Positions 8,565-17,543 of a stretch of DNA of 64,000 bases are shown one piece after another. Source of the DNA: an uncultured Hungatella sp. (GTDB taxonomy: Bacteria; Bacillota; Clostridia; Lachnospirales; Lachnospiraceae); contig CATLBO010000005.1 in assembly GCA_949879025.1 (NCBI GenBank), positions 1 to 64,000 on the forward strand, read 5' to 3'. The notes under the pieces were generated by a model. That model was not told the DNA's origin and made no database searches. It saw only the letters and a list, made by a program, of their open reading frames with translations. Position 1 is the first letter of the stretch; the number at the start of each line of letters is the position of its first letter. The translations under genes were made by a program, and so were the position numbers.

Positions 8565-10187
8565 CTATTCTTCTGCAACCATGTTTCCCCGCAGCTTTAT
8601 CGCAAACAGAACTCCCACCATCAGCAAAATACCTGTGGGAAGAGCAATCCAGGCGCTCTGCACAAAGCCAGCAACAATATAGGTTACAAAAGATACTGCC
8701 GCAGCAGCCACTGCATAGGGCAGCTGAGTCGTCACATGGTTCACATGTTCGCACTGGGCTCCCGCTGAGGCCATAATCGTAGTATCAGAAATAGGGGAAC
8801 AGTGATCTCCGCACACTGCCCCTGCCATACATGCAGAGATGGATATGATCATCAGCTGCGGATTGCTGTTCTGGAACACTGCCACAACAATGGGAATCAG
8901 GATTCCAAAGGTTCCCCATGAAGTCCCTGTGGCAAATGCCAGAAGACATCCCACCACGAAAATAATCGCAGGGAGGAAATTAAGGAATCCCTTTGCGCTG
9001 GCCTCCACCATGCCTGCCACATACACATCCGCCCCCAGGCTGTCTGTCATGGCCTTTAAAGACCAGGCAAAGGTCAAAATCATAATGGCGGGAACCATGG
9101 CTTTAAATCCTTCGGGTATACAGGCCATACATTCAGAAAATTTTAATATGCGGCGGATCTGATAAAGGCCGATGGTAATCAGCAGTCCGAAAAAGCTTCC
9201 GTATGTGAGACCCAGGGAGGCATCTGATTCTGAAAATGCAGTGACAAAATCTGTCCCTGCGAAGAATCCTCCTGTATACAGCATTCCGATGACACAGCAG
9301 ATAATCAGGGAAATAATGGGAATCAAAAGGTCTATTACCGTTCCCTTCGCTTCCACAACTTCATCCTTTGCCAAGCCATATGGACGCCCTGGCGTTGTGT
9401 ACAGATCTCCCTTCAGCGCATTGGACTCATGAATCTTCATGGTTCCGAATTCCTCTTTCATAAGAACCATGCCCACCATCATTACGATGGTCAGGATGGC
9501 ATAAAAATTGTAGGGGATCGCCCGCATGAAAATGGAAAATCCGTCCTCTCCCTCTACGAATCCCGTGACTGCCGCTGCCCAGGAAGAAATAGGGGCGATG
9601 ATGCATACTGGAGCCGCCGTAGCATCAATCAGATAAGCCAGTTTAGCCCTGGACACTTTAAATTTATCTGTTACAGGTCTCATGACGCTTCCCACTGTAA
9701 GGCAGTTAAAATAATCATCAATAAAAATCAGAACCCCCAGAAGGATGGTTGCCAATTGGGCTCCTACCCGGTTGTGAATCTTGGAAGCAGCAAACTGCCC
9801 GAAAGCAGCAGAACCTCCTGCTTTGTTCATCAGGCACACCATAGCTCCCAGAATTACCAAAAAGACCAGGATGCCTACATTATAGCTGTCAGACAGGGAG
9901 CCAATGATTCCGTCCTCAAAAATATGGGTAATGGTCATCTCAAAATTAAATCCTGAATACAGAAGACCTCCCATCAGAATTCCCACAAACAGGGAACTGT
10001 AGACCTCCTTGGTAATCAGGGCCAGGCCAATGGCCACAATGGGCGGCACCAGAGCCCAGAATGTGGAATACATAACCGGCACATACTCTGTCTCCTCCTC
10101 GGCAGCCAAGACCGTAATACAGCAGGCCAGGGCCAAAAGGAAAGCAGCCGCAATCGTGCCAAAAGCTTTCTTCTTTGTCATGTACAT
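8565..10187 (-). CDS. NhaC-family antiporter, probable lysine transporter
   Basis: A 540-residue polytopic membrane protein with about 12 segments and an N-terminal signal-like hydrophobic stretch. Family hallmarks of NhaC-type Na+/H+ antiporters include FIDDYFNCLTVGSVMRP, APISSWAAAVTGF, FATGTSWGTFGI and GDHCSPISDTTIMAS. The start at 10187 has GAGGAG eight bases upstream. The 5' leader carries a lysine riboswitch followed by a terminator, and such regulation of NhaC-like genes is known in Firmicutes, so the likely substrate is lysine rather than only Na+/H+. Lysine binding should shut the gene off. The direction of transport cannot be read from the sequence. Confidence 0.9.
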   Translation of the reverse strand: MYMTKKKAFGTIAAAFLLALACCITVLAAEEETEYVPVMYSTFWALVPPIVAIGLALITKEVYSSLFVGILMGGLLYSGFNFEMTITHIFEDGIIGSLSDSYNVGILVFLVILGAMVCLMNKAGGSAAFGQFAASKIHNRVGAQLATILLGVLIFIDDYFNCLTVGSVMRPVTDKFKVSRAKLAYLIDATAAPVCIIAPISSWAAAVTGFVEGEDGFSIFMRAIPYNFYAILTIVMMVGMVLMKEEFGTMKIHESNALKGDLYTTPGRPYGLAKDEVVEAKGTVIDLLIPIISLIICCVIGMLYTGGFFAGTDFVTAFSESDASLGLTYGSFFGLLITIGLYQIRRILKFSECMACIPEGFKAMVPAIMILTFAWSLKAMTDSLGADVYVAGMVEASAKGFLNFLPAIIFVVGCLLAFATGTSWGTFGILIPIVVAVFQNSNPQLMIISISACMAGAVCGDHCSPISDTTIMASAGAQCEHVNHVTTQLPYAVAAAAVSFVTYIVAGFVQSAWIALPTGILLMVGVLFAIKLRGNMVAEE

Positions 10188-10274
10188 GATTTTCTCTCCT
10201 CTTTTCTTTTTGTGTTCGCTTATTTTTAAGGAAAGCTATCAGGCCTTGCTTTGGCTAAATTGCTTTCCGGATAT

Positions 10275-10319
10275 AAAAACGCCACAAACATCTGTTCCCG
10301 CAAGGAAACGCGTTTGTGG
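10275..10319 (-). terminator. Riboswitch-controlled terminator
   Basis: On the minus strand CCACAAAC and GTTTGTGG form an eight-base stem followed by CGTTTTTAT. It lies between the lysine aptamer and the NhaC-family start codon, which is the expected place for the expression platform. Confidence 0.85.
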
Positions 10320-10339
10320 TGTGTTAAAACCTGGAACCT

Positions 10340-10511
10340 GACAACACAGATAGCGCTCCACATACGTGACAGTACGCCGCATATTCTGCGTCGTCCCAGA
10401 ACCTTATGCCTGAACCGGCAAAAAGCCCTTCGGCGAAATCCCCTTTCTCAGGAAACAGCGGTTCAGCTATGATCCCCTGATACTCTTGAATCCCGCACCT
10501 CTATCATGTTA
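10340..10511 (-). promoter_or_regulatory. Lysine riboswitch (L box)
   Basis: The minus strand carries the conserved L-box blocks in order: GATAGAGGTGCGG, TTCAAGAGTA, GAAAGGGG, TCGCCGAAGG, ACTGTCA and TGGAGCGCTATC. GATAG and CTATC close the P1 stem. The same blocks occur in the Bacillus subtilis lysC leader. With the terminator at 10275-10319 this gives a transcription-off switch: lysine stabilises the aptamer and allows the terminator to form before the NhaC-family gene. Confidence 0.95.
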
Positions 10512-10643
10512 AAATGTTTGCGGTTATTTTTATCTCGTTTATTCTATCATGACTTTCCCTAAAAGGGAAGCATATTTGCGGATCTTTTTCTTCATTTTCC
10601 AGACACCGGCTGCAAAGCGGCTGCAAAAAGATGGCTGCGAGTA

Positions 10644-10672
10644 TTGCGTACCGGTCTGATTTAGAATATAAT
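10644..10672 (+). promoter_or_regulatory. Sigma-A-type promoter for the FapA-family gene
   Basis: TTGCGT, a 17-base spacer and TATAAT, about 42 bases before the start codon. The -10 element is perfect, the -35 element matches four of six. Confidence 0.6.
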
Positions 10673-10713
10673 AAAAACAGTTACTTATTTTATGGATTGT
10701 TGGAGTGTGAAAA

Positions 10714-12312
10714 ATGGCTAAATATAACTTTTTTAAGAAAAAACCGCAAGTGACATCAAATTCCGAAAGCTATAGTTCTTCAAAGCCGGAGATGTTAAAG
10801 ATGATGGAAAAAATCCGGACCAACCTGCAGGATGATTTTCCGGACAGCAAAGAAAACGCAAATGGTCCCGGTCCCTTCTACAGGATACTTGAAAAGGAAG
10901 TTAAAAAACATGTGGAGGGCCAGAAGCGGGAGCAATTGCCTGTTGATGTCCTGTCACTGTTCTATGTTTCCCCAGACTGCATGAGCGCATATGTGTGCAT
11001 CCTCCCGCCGCTGAATGACGGCAAAGAAGTTGATCAGGAACACTTTCTGGAAGATATGCGCTATGAAGGCATAACCTCCGGTATTGACCAGAATACGGTT
11101 ATGGAACTGGTTAATTCCAGAGATTACCTGAGGATCAGGAAGATTGCCACTGGCCAATATCCTGTGGATGGAATAGATGGAAAACTGGAAGAATTTTATG
11201 AGCGCAGATATGCGCAGACTCCCGAACTGGATAATGAGGAGATGCTTGCCGGCCATGATTTCAGAAAGAAAAATCTGATTCAGACCATCCGGGAGGGAGA
11301 GATCCTGTGCCGGATCACGCCTCCCATACCGGCCCAAAGCGGGTTTGATGTTTCCGGAAGCACGCTTTACGGCAGAGAAGGCGCCGCCGTCCGGATGCCT
11401 CAGGGAAAATATACCAGCATTTTTGAGGACGGTTTGGTTCTCCGTTCAGATATCAGCGGCATCGTGGTCATGGAAAACGACAATTTCTCCATCCACAGCC
11501 AGCGGGTATTGGAACAGGACATTAACGCCGGCGTAGGTAATCTGCGGTTTGACGGGGATATTTATATCCGGGGAAATGTAGATGACAAAGTTACCGTTGA
11601 AGCTACAGGCAACATTATGATCGTGGGGGATGTCCGAAGCGGCAAAATTATATCCGGAGGAACCATCTGCATACAGGGAGAGGCTAAGGGAACTTCCAGA
11701 ATAAAGTTAAAAGCCGCCAAGCAAATCCAGTGCCTGATTATGGAAAATGTCACTGCCTCTGCCATAGAAGATATCTATGCAGGTGTTATTGCTGACAGTG
11801 ATGTTATTAGTGAGAAGGGTTCCGTCTATGCTCTCATGGGACGGGGGCTGATTTTCGGCAGCAGCGTCACATCAGGTAAATCTGTCTATGCAAAAAAAAT
11901 CGGCAATATTTCAGGCTGCGTAAACAATATCACCTTGGGCCTGGAGGCTGAATTTGAGCGGCGGAAAAAGTCCATTCATGATGAATTGGAAGAAATCAAC
12001 AGAACTCTGGAGCAGCTTCGAAAAAATATTTCCAATATGCAGATTTTAGGCAAAAGCCACCGAAATGATTCTCAAAAGGAGTACAGCGATTTGGTGGATC
12101 AGCGCACTACATACGGAGAGTTAAAAAGGGAAAAGCTGGATGAGCTGGATGAATTAAATAAAAGCCTTCGTTCAATCCGTGTGGGCAGTATAATCTGTGA
12201 AAATATTTACCCTGTTACAAAAATAAGCATCGAACGGGTCAGCCTGACTATTGAACAAAGAGAAAGCGATTGTGACATCCATCTGCAGTCAGGACAGATT
12301 CTGTTAAAATAG
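10714..12312 (+). CDS. FapA family protein (DUF342)
   Basis: A 532-residue cytosolic protein. The central DUF342/FapA domain is a repetitive beta-helix-like region (about residues 270-410) recognisable by NIMIVGDVRSGKIISGG, TICIQGEAKG and SVYALMGRGLIFGSSV. A charged coiled coil follows (about 415-485) and a short beta tail closes the protein. The family is named for a Vibrio flagellar assembly protein and its members are thought to act as membrane-associated polymer or scaffold proteins; no flagellar gene is nearby, so the role here is unknown. Start has GGAG eight bases upstream and its own promoter. Confidence 0.85.
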   Translation: MAKYNFFKKKPQVTSNSESYSSSKPEMLKMMEKIRTNLQDDFPDSKENANGPGPFYRILEKEVKKHVEGQKREQLPVDVLSLFYVSPDCMSAYVCILPPLNDGKEVDQEHFLEDMRYEGITSGIDQNTVMELVNSRDYLRIRKIATGQYPVDGIDGKLEEFYERRYAQTPELDNEEMLAGHDFRKKNLIQTIREGEILCRITPPIPAQSGFDVSGSTLYGREGAAVRMPQGKYTSIFEDGLVLRSDISGIVVMENDNFSIHSQRVLEQDINAGVGNLRFDGDIYIRGNVDDKVTVEATGNIMIVGDVRSGKIISGGTICIQGEAKGTSRIKLKAAKQIQCLIMENVTASAIEDIYAGVIADSDVISEKGSVYALMGRGLIFGSSVTSGKSVYAKKIGNISGCVNNITLGLEAEFERRKKSIHDELEEINRTLEQLRKNISNMQILGKSHRNDSQKEYSDLVDQRTTYGELKREKLDELDELNKSLRSIRVGSIICENIYPVTKISIERVSLTIEQRESDCDIHLQSGQILLK

Positions 12313-12314
12313 GC

Positions 12315-12358
12315 ATTATGCCCTGCAGCCAGCCTTTTGGCCGACTGCAGGGCATAAT
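12315..12358. terminator. Bidirectional terminator hairpin between convergent genes
   Basis: A 14-base perfect inverted repeat (ATTATGCCCTGCAG with CTGCAGGGCATAAT) fills the gap between the FapA-family stop codon and the rtcB stop codon. The T-tracts are weak on both sides. Confidence 0.7.
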
Positions 12359-13569
12359 CACTCTTCCCCTGCTTTAAAATTATAGATTGGTTTAATCACT
12401 TTCTCAATCTTTGCCGTATCCCCAATATTTTCCACAATGTCTTCCATGCCTTTATACGCCATAGGGCATTCATCCAGCGTCTGGGCATTGACTGATGTGG
12501 TAAAAATCCCGGCCATCTCTTTCTTAAACTGAGAAACCGTGTAGGACTCCTTTGCTTTCCTTCTGGACATCAGCCTTCCAGCCCCATGAGGAGCCGAGCA
12601 AGTCCACTCCTCATTTCCCTTGCCTATGCAGATCAGGGAACCGTCTCTCATATTAATGGGAATCAGCAGTCTTTCCCCTTTCTCTGCCGAAACTGCCCCT
12701 TTACGCAGAATCATGGTATCGGTGTCTATATAATTGTGTATGGTTGTAAATTCCTCTTCTATCTTAAGCTTCATTCCCCGTATCAGCTCATCCATCATGG
12801 CTTTTCGGTTTAACATGGCAAATCTCTGTACGATTTTCATGTCATGGATATAGTCATCCATAAGTTCTCCATGACAATAAGCCAAGGCTTTGGGAACTTC
12901 CGTCTTCACCTGAGCTTTCATTGCCTCCATCGCAGCTTGAATCTCCTGCTGTCTCCCTGTCCTCTTATAATTCTCAATCCGCTTTTTTATGTCCTTTCTG
13001 GAAACGCCGCTGAGAGACCTATGAGCCTGCTCCTGATAATACTCTGCCACCTCAAGCCCCAGATGCCGGGAACCTGAATGGATCACCACATACAGATTTC
13101 CCTCCTCATCCTTATCCACTTCTATAAAATGATTCCCTCCGCCCAGAGTTCCCAGGGATCTTACCGCACGGTCCATATGAATCCTGGCCGGCCTTAGGCA
13201 CCGAAGCTGTGTCAGATCAATGTCATCATTCCGCTTATGGGCCTTATCCCGAACCGCAAACCCTGACGGAATCTTCTCATAAATCAGCTTATCCAGCTTT
13301 TCCAGTTCCAGATGCCTGCCCCGCAGCCGTATGGTTTCCATGCCGCACCCAATGTCCACACCTACCAGATTTGGAACCACCGCATCCCTTATGGTCATGG
13401 TAGTTCCAATGGTGCACCCCGCTCCTGCATGAACATCCGGCATAATGCGGATTCTGGAACCTTTTGCAAATTCCTGATCACACAGCGCCTTAATCTCTCC
13501 AAGAGCCGTATCCTCCACCACATCCGTATACACTTTTGCAGTATTATATAATCCTTCCACAAGTTTCAT
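12358..13569 (-). CDS. RtcB family RNA ligase
   Basis: A 403-residue Mn/GTP-dependent ligase that joins 2',3'-cyclic phosphate (or 3'-phosphate) ends to 5'-OH RNA. Metal-binding and catalytic motifs are visible: MPDVHAGAG (His47), VDIGCGMET (Cys75), LGGGNHFIEV, VIHSGSRHLG and the guanylylated-His region TCSAPHGAGRLMSR. It is shorter than classical RtcB (about 480) and belongs to the compact subgroup. Its ATG overlaps the stop codon of a 63-codon Cys/His-rich gene (ATGA), so the two are translationally coupled. No RtcA or archease is nearby. Confidence 0.92.
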   Translation of the reverse strand: MKLVEGLYNTAKVYTDVVEDTALGEIKALCDQEFAKGSRIRIMPDVHAGAGCTIGTTMTIRDAVVPNLVGVDIGCGMETIRLRGRHLELEKLDKLIYEKIPSGFAVRDKAHKRNDDIDLTQLRCLRPARIHMDRAVRSLGTLGGGNHFIEVDKDEEGNLYVVIHSGSRHLGLEVAEYYQEQAHRSLSGVSRKDIKKRIENYKRTGRQQEIQAAMEAMKAQVKTEVPKALAYCHGELMDDYIHDMKIVQRFAMLNRKAMMDELIRGMKLKIEEEFTTIHNYIDTDTMILRKGAVSAEKGERLLIPINMRDGSLICIGKGNEEWTCSAPHGAGRLMSRRKAKESYTVSQFKKEMAGIFTTSVNAQTLDECPMAYKGMEDIVENIGDTAKIEKVIKPIYNFKAGEE

Positions 13570-13757
13570 ACTTGCTTCATCTCCTTTTCTCTGATCCTAT
13601 CCAGTTTTTTCCTTTTTTCATTTATATGCCGCACTTTGGCCCTGGGAATATATTTGCCGCATTTCTGGCAATAATGGGCATGAGATGCCTCTCTGCCTTT
13701 TTTACACTGCCCTGCTGACACATAATACATACACACGGTTTCCCTATAACGTGCCAT
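13566..13757 (-). CDS. Small Cys/His-rich protein coupled to RtcB
   Basis: A 63-residue basic protein with a possible zinc-binding arrangement: Cys9, Cys18, then the cluster HAHYCQKCGKY, followed by a highly basic C-terminal helix. I do not recognise a named family. A strong AAGGAG lies nine bases before the ATG, and the stop overlaps the rtcB start by four bases. The basic tail and likely metal knuckle would suit an RNA- or RNP-binding partner of the ligase, but that is inference. Confidence 0.7.
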   Translation of the reverse strand: MARYRETVCMYYVSAGQCKKGREASHAHYCQKCGKYIPRAKVRHINEKRKKLDRIREKEMKQV

Positions 13758-13821
13758 ATCCTTTTTCTCCTTCTAATCCTTTTTTATTCTGTCTCTGCGT
13801 CTTCTGCTGTCTTCAGGCAAA

Positions 13822-13874
13822 TAAAAACAGAGCCGGCATCTGACAGCGCTGCTGCCAAACTTCATCGGCTCTGT
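13822..13874 (-). terminator. Strong terminator closing the small 36-codon transcription unit
   Basis: On the minus strand ACAGAGCCG pairs with CGGCTCTGT and is followed by TTTTTATTT. It ends whatever is transcribed from about 14160 and isolates it from the rtcB operon. Confidence 0.85.
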
Positions 13875-13902
13875 ATGGTTTCTTCTCTGTCCTTTTACAG
13901 CC

Positions 13903-13938
13903 GGCAGCATAATGGGAACATCTGTCCATCATGCTGCC
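13903..13938 (-). repeat. 13-bp hairpin in the 3' part of the small transcript
   Basis: GGCAGCATGATGG and CCATTATGCTGCC (minus strand) pair over 13 positions with one G-U. With the terminator downstream it makes most of the 170-base 3' region potentially structured RNA. Confidence 0.6.
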
Positions 13939-14002
13939 TGCTTCCTATAACCTGCAGGGTTTCCTGGCATTCTCAAATCATGTGCGGTGCTGCGCATCCG
14001 AC

Positions 14003-14113
14003 TTAAACAAAGAGAATCTCGCCAGAAACTGCTTCCAGGCTTTGCCAAAGGCATGATACTGCGTTCCCTATCCAATTATGAACTTTTACTTTTCTGTTAT
14101 TCAGCCGTTTCAT
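14003..14113 (-). CDS. Predicted 36-residue small protein
   Basis: A short frame from ATG 14113 to TAA 14003 with an excellent ribosome binding site (AAAGGAG, seven bases before the ATG). The peptide is basic at its N-terminus (MKRLNNRKVKVHNW) and amphipathic to hydrophobic after that, with one Cys and two Trp. I recognise no family. It has its own candidate promoter (14170-14198) and terminator (13822-13874), and a long structured 3' region. It may be a real small protein, or a translated leader of a regulatory RNA. Confidence 0.6.
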   Translation of the reverse strand: MKRLNNRKVKVHNWIGNAVSCLWQSLEAVSGEILFV

Positions 14114-14169
14114 AGCAATTCTCCTTTCCTTTTATTTGGATATGCCGCTGTCTGCACTCCTTAGGTTAT

Positions 14170-14198
14170 AATCTACCACATTTCCTTATTCTGGTAAA
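14170..14198 (-). promoter_or_regulatory. Candidate promoter of the 36-codon gene
   Basis: TTTACC, a 17-base spacer, then TAGATT on the minus strand; each hexamer matches consensus at four of six positions. The predicted transcript starts near 14163, about 50 bases before the small gene. Confidence 0.45.
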
Positions 14199-14257
14199 GA
14201 AACTTTCCATTACACAAATCTTACATGATTCTTACAATTGTTACATCCGTAAAAACA

Positions 14258-15454
14258 TCAATCCACTTCCTTCTCTCTGATTACCCCATTGCAGTCAATC
14301 ACCGCATTAGCGGAAATCTCTTCCAAAAAGCGGAAGATCCTTTGTCTCTCCCCTTCATCCCTAACCAATGCAGTGCGGCATCCTTTCTGAATACATGGTA
14401 CAAAGCGGAGCTCTTTCACGCCTTTAAGGGAAATATCCACCTCCACAAGCCCTGTGTCTCTTGTCTTGCTGTTAAACCAGAAATTCCCCAGGCTGTAGAA
14501 GATAGGTACCCCTTTATAATATTCCACCCCCTGCAGGCAGTGAGGATGATCCCCAATAACCAGATCAGCCCCTGCGTCAATATACTGACGGCCCAGATTC
14601 TGCTGATCCGCCTCAAACCTGTTGACACCCTCAGTTCCCCAGTGAACATAAACCACCACAAAGTCACTGGTCTCATCTGCCTTCTTTATAACTTCCAAAA
14701 AAGCTGTGGGGTCATAAGTCCTTAAGACTCCTGCTGATGCCTCTGTGGCTTCTTTCGTATATACATAGGATCGCTCCACCTGAGTTGCACTGACATAGGC
14801 AATTTTCATGTCACCTGCCTGGAAGTATACAATCTCCTTCGCCTCCTCCAGATTCCTTCCCGCGCCAACATACAAAATCCCATATTGGTTAAGCGTATCC
14901 AGAGTGTCTAAAAGGGCCGTTTCCCCGTAATCGTACACATGGTTATTGGCCAGTGAAACAATATCCGCTGACAACACTGACAGATTCGCTGCCGTCTCCG
15001 GCCTTGCCCGAAACGTAAACGTCTTGCCAGGCAATGGCTTTCCTCTGTTGCTGTATGTAAACTCATTATTTACCATCATAATGTCTGCGGCATCCATCTG
15101 CGCAATCACCTCTGGCGCAATGCACTTTGTAATATCATCGCCATTGCTGTGATAATAGCTCATGTTGGCATATCCTTCCGCAAAACTGATATCCCCTGCA
15201 AAGCATAAGGTTACCTTCCCTTTCTCTTGAGGCTCCTTTATGTAAACTTGTTCCCCATCATTCTCTTCCATCGTTTCCTTATGGCTTTGGTTTTCAATGC
15301 TTCCGTCCTTTTTCTGTCTGCTGTCCCAGGCATTGATGCTGTCTCTGTTTTCCGCCAGCATAATTCCAGTACCTGCCCCGGCAGAATTTAATGTTCCGAA
15401 ACCTGATACCGCCAAAAATGCTGTGCTTATGAAAGCCATGATCCGTCTTTTCAT
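14258..15454 (-). CDS. CapA family protein (metallophosphatase fold)
   Basis: A 398-residue exported protein with an N-terminal signal or anchor sequence (MKRRIMAFISTAFLAVSGFG). The CapA/PgsA core starts at about residue 80 with CFAGDISFAEG, followed by MVNNEFTYSNRG, SLANNHVYDYG, VVYVHWGTE and VIGDHPHCLQG, the metal-binding motifs of this calcineurin-like family. Family members take part in poly-gamma-glutamate or cell-surface polymer processes; the actual substrate is unknown. Start at 15454 has AAAGGA six bases upstream. It follows the aminotransferase gene by 34 bases and is probably cotranscribed. Confidence 0.88.
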   Translation of the reverse strand: MKRRIMAFISTAFLAVSGFGTLNSAGAGTGIMLAENRDSINAWDSRQKKDGSIENQSHKETMEENDGEQVYIKEPQEKGKVTLCFAGDISFAEGYANMSYYHSNGDDITKCIAPEVIAQMDAADIMMVNNEFTYSNRGKPLPGKTFTFRARPETAANLSVLSADIVSLANNHVYDYGETALLDTLDTLNQYGILYVGAGRNLEEAKEIVYFQAGDMKIAYVSATQVERSYVYTKEATEASAGVLRTYDPTAFLEVIKKADETSDFVVVYVHWGTEGVNRFEADQQNLGRQYIDAGADLVIGDHPHCLQGVEYYKGVPIFYSLGNFWFNSKTRDTGLVEVDISLKGVKELRFVPCIQKGCRTALVRDEGERQRIFRFLEEISANAVIDCNGVIREKEVD

Positions 15455-15488
15455 ATAGTATCCTTTCTTAATGGAGCCATATCTGATC

Positions 15489-16703
15489 TCACTTGTTACC
15501 ATTTCTTTTTATTACATCCGGATACTGTTCCCTTACAAATCTCTCCAATACTGGGACAGAACGTTTTACTTTCTCCGTATCAATACAGTAGGCCATTCGA
15601 AAATATCCTTTAACGCCAAAATTATCTGACGGAACCAAAATCAAATCATACTTTTTCGCCTTCATGCAGAATGTTCCCGCATCCTCTTCCAGCGCTTTGG
15701 GGAAAATATAAAATGTTCCTCCCGGCTTCACCACATGGAAGCCCATATTTGTAAGGGCATCATAAAGCAGGTTTCTGTTGGTTTCATATACGGACAGATC
15801 ACTGGTCTGATCCAAAACCTCAGCCACTGCCAGCTGCACGCTTGAAGGCGGGCAGTTATGCCCGATTCCCCGGCTTATCTGTCCGCACATTACAGCAATA
15901 ATGTCAGCGTCCCTGCACCTGGGGTTCACTGCCACGTATCCAATACGCTCCCCTGGAAGGCTTAAGCTTTTTGAGAAAGAGTAACAGGAAATAGAATTAT
16001 CATAAAATTTAGAAACGTAAGGGGAATCCGCCTCCCTAAACACGATCTCACGGTAAGGCTCATCGCTGATCAGGAAAATGTCATGACCGTATTCCTTCTG
16101 TTTTACGGAGAGAAAGCCTGCCAGCCTTTCAATGGTTTCCGTATTGTAAACAATTCCCGAAGGATTGTTGGGAGTATTAATTAGAACCGCCATAACCTTC
16201 TGGTTCATCATTTCCTCCAAAGCCTTAAAATTTATCTGAAAATTCTCCGTATCTGCCGGAACCACTTTAAGTGCTGCTCCTGTATGGCTTATATAAGGCC
16301 CATACTCCGGAAAATACGGCGCAAAAATGAGGATCTCATCCCCTGGCCTGGTAACGCACCGGAAGGCGTGGGCCAAGGCCCCTGCCGCTCCGCAGGCCAT
16401 AAAAATGTGTTTTGTATCATAATCCATAGCAAACCGGCGGTTCAGGCTGTCTGCTACTGCTTTCCTGACGCTTTCAATCCCAAGAGAAGGGCTGTAGCCA
16501 TGGATAGCCATAGGGTCCTCATTCATAAGCATCTTTGTCAAAGCATCTGTATACCCCTGAGGGCAGGGCACGCTGGGATTGCCCAGGCTATAGTCAAAAA
16601 CATTGTCTTGCCCGATCTCCTTTCCCCTGGCCGCAGCATATTCGCTTAGCTCACGGATAACGGATTTTCCCTGAAGCATTTGTCTGTAGTTTTCATTAAT
16701 CAT
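15489..16703 (-). CDS. PLP-dependent class I/II aminotransferase
   Basis: A 404-residue fold-type I aminotransferase. NTPNNPSG, the cofactor Asp in LISDEPYRE and the Schiff-base lysine in YSFSKSLSLPGERIGY are all present, plus the C-terminal Arg in GYFRMAYC. It resembles aspartate or aromatic aminotransferases that keep the pattern FDYSLGNPSVPCP near the N-terminus; the amino acid used is not predictable. AGAGGA lies seven bases before the ATG. Likely first gene of a two-gene unit with CapA. Confidence 0.92.
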   Translation of the reverse strand: MINENYRQMLQGKSVIRELSEYAAARGKEIGQDNVFDYSLGNPSVPCPQGYTDALTKMLMNEDPMAIHGYSPSLGIESVRKAVADSLNRRFAMDYDTKHIFMACGAAGALAHAFRCVTRPGDEILIFAPYFPEYGPYISHTGAALKVVPADTENFQINFKALEEMMNQKVMAVLINTPNNPSGIVYNTETIERLAGFLSVKQKEYGHDIFLISDEPYREIVFREADSPYVSKFYDNSISCYSFSKSLSLPGERIGYVAVNPRCRDADIIAVMCGQISRGIGHNCPPSSVQLAVAEVLDQTSDLSVYETNRNLLYDALTNMGFHVVKPGGTFYIFPKALEEDAGTFCMKAKKYDLILVPSDNFGVKGYFRMAYCIDTEKVKRSVPVLERFVREQYPDVIKRNGNK

Positions 16704-16910
16704 AGTATTGTCCTCTTTTTATTTATTTTGAGTTTTTACTGTTCATTGGCGCCCGCCAAACAGGAACTGAGTTTTTCAATACGGTGGCGGCAGTAAATAC
16801 CATTGACAGCGAAAAGAATATCAATTAAAATCAGCCTGTTACTAACCGTCCGTAAAAACAGGAAGAAGAGAAATTCTCAGAATATGCGGAAATTATCAGG
16901 AGGAAAAAGC

Positions 16911-17543
16911 ATGATTCGGAAAATAATTCAGATCGACAAAGAAAGCTGCAATGGATGCGGCCTCTGCGCCCATGCCTGCCACGAAGGGGCCATTGGCATC
17001 ATAGACGGGAAGGCCGTCCTGCTGCGGGACGATTACTGTGATGGGCTGGGAGACTGTCTTCCTGCCTGCCCAACCGGAGCCATCTCCTTTACAGAACGGG
17101 ATGCTGCACCATATGACCAGTCTGCTGTATCAGCACATCAGAAGAGCACATTAAAGGAGTCCCCTTTATCCGCCTGCTCCCAGCTTGGCCAGTGGCCCGT
17201 CCAGATTAAGCTGGCTCCTGTATCCGCCCCGTATTTTGCTAAAGCCCGCCTGCTGATTGCCGCAGACTGCACCGCCTTTGCCTACGGCAATTTCCACCAG
17301 GACTTTATGAAAGGAAAAATAACCTTAATCGGCTGCCCTAAGCTGGACACCATTGATTACAGCGAAAAGCTGACAGAAATCATCAAAACCAATGACATAA
17401 AGGATATAACCATCCTGCGCATGGAAGTGCCCTGCTGCGGCGGTATCGAGAACGCTGTTATAACCGCTGTAAAAAACAGTCAGAGGTCTGTCTCGTGGCA
17501 GGTGGTGACCATTTCCATTGACGGCAAGGTTCTGAACCGCTGA
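16911..17543 (+). CDS. 4Fe-4S ferredoxin-type protein
   Basis: A 210-residue iron-sulfur protein. One complete cluster motif CNGCGLCAHACHEGA is at about residues 14-28; the second, CDGLGDCLPACP, lacks the usual first Cys pair, as is typical for this clostridial family. The C-terminal part has scattered Cys (IGCPKLD, VPCCGGIE) that may bind another cofactor. Its redox partner is unknown. The start at 16911 has AGGAGG seven bases upstream. It is divergent from the aminotransferase gene and convergent with the MEMO/AMMECR1 gene. Confidence 0.86.
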   Translation: MIRKIIQIDKESCNGCGLCAHACHEGAIGIIDGKAVLLRDDYCDGLGDCLPACPTGAISFTERDAAPYDQSAVSAHQKSTLKESPLSACSQLGQWPVQIKLAPVSAPYFAKARLLIAADCTAFAYGNFHQDFMKGKITLIGCPKLDTIDYSEKLTEIIKTNDIKDITILRMEVPCCGGIENAVITAVKNSQRSVSWQVVTISIDGKVLNR

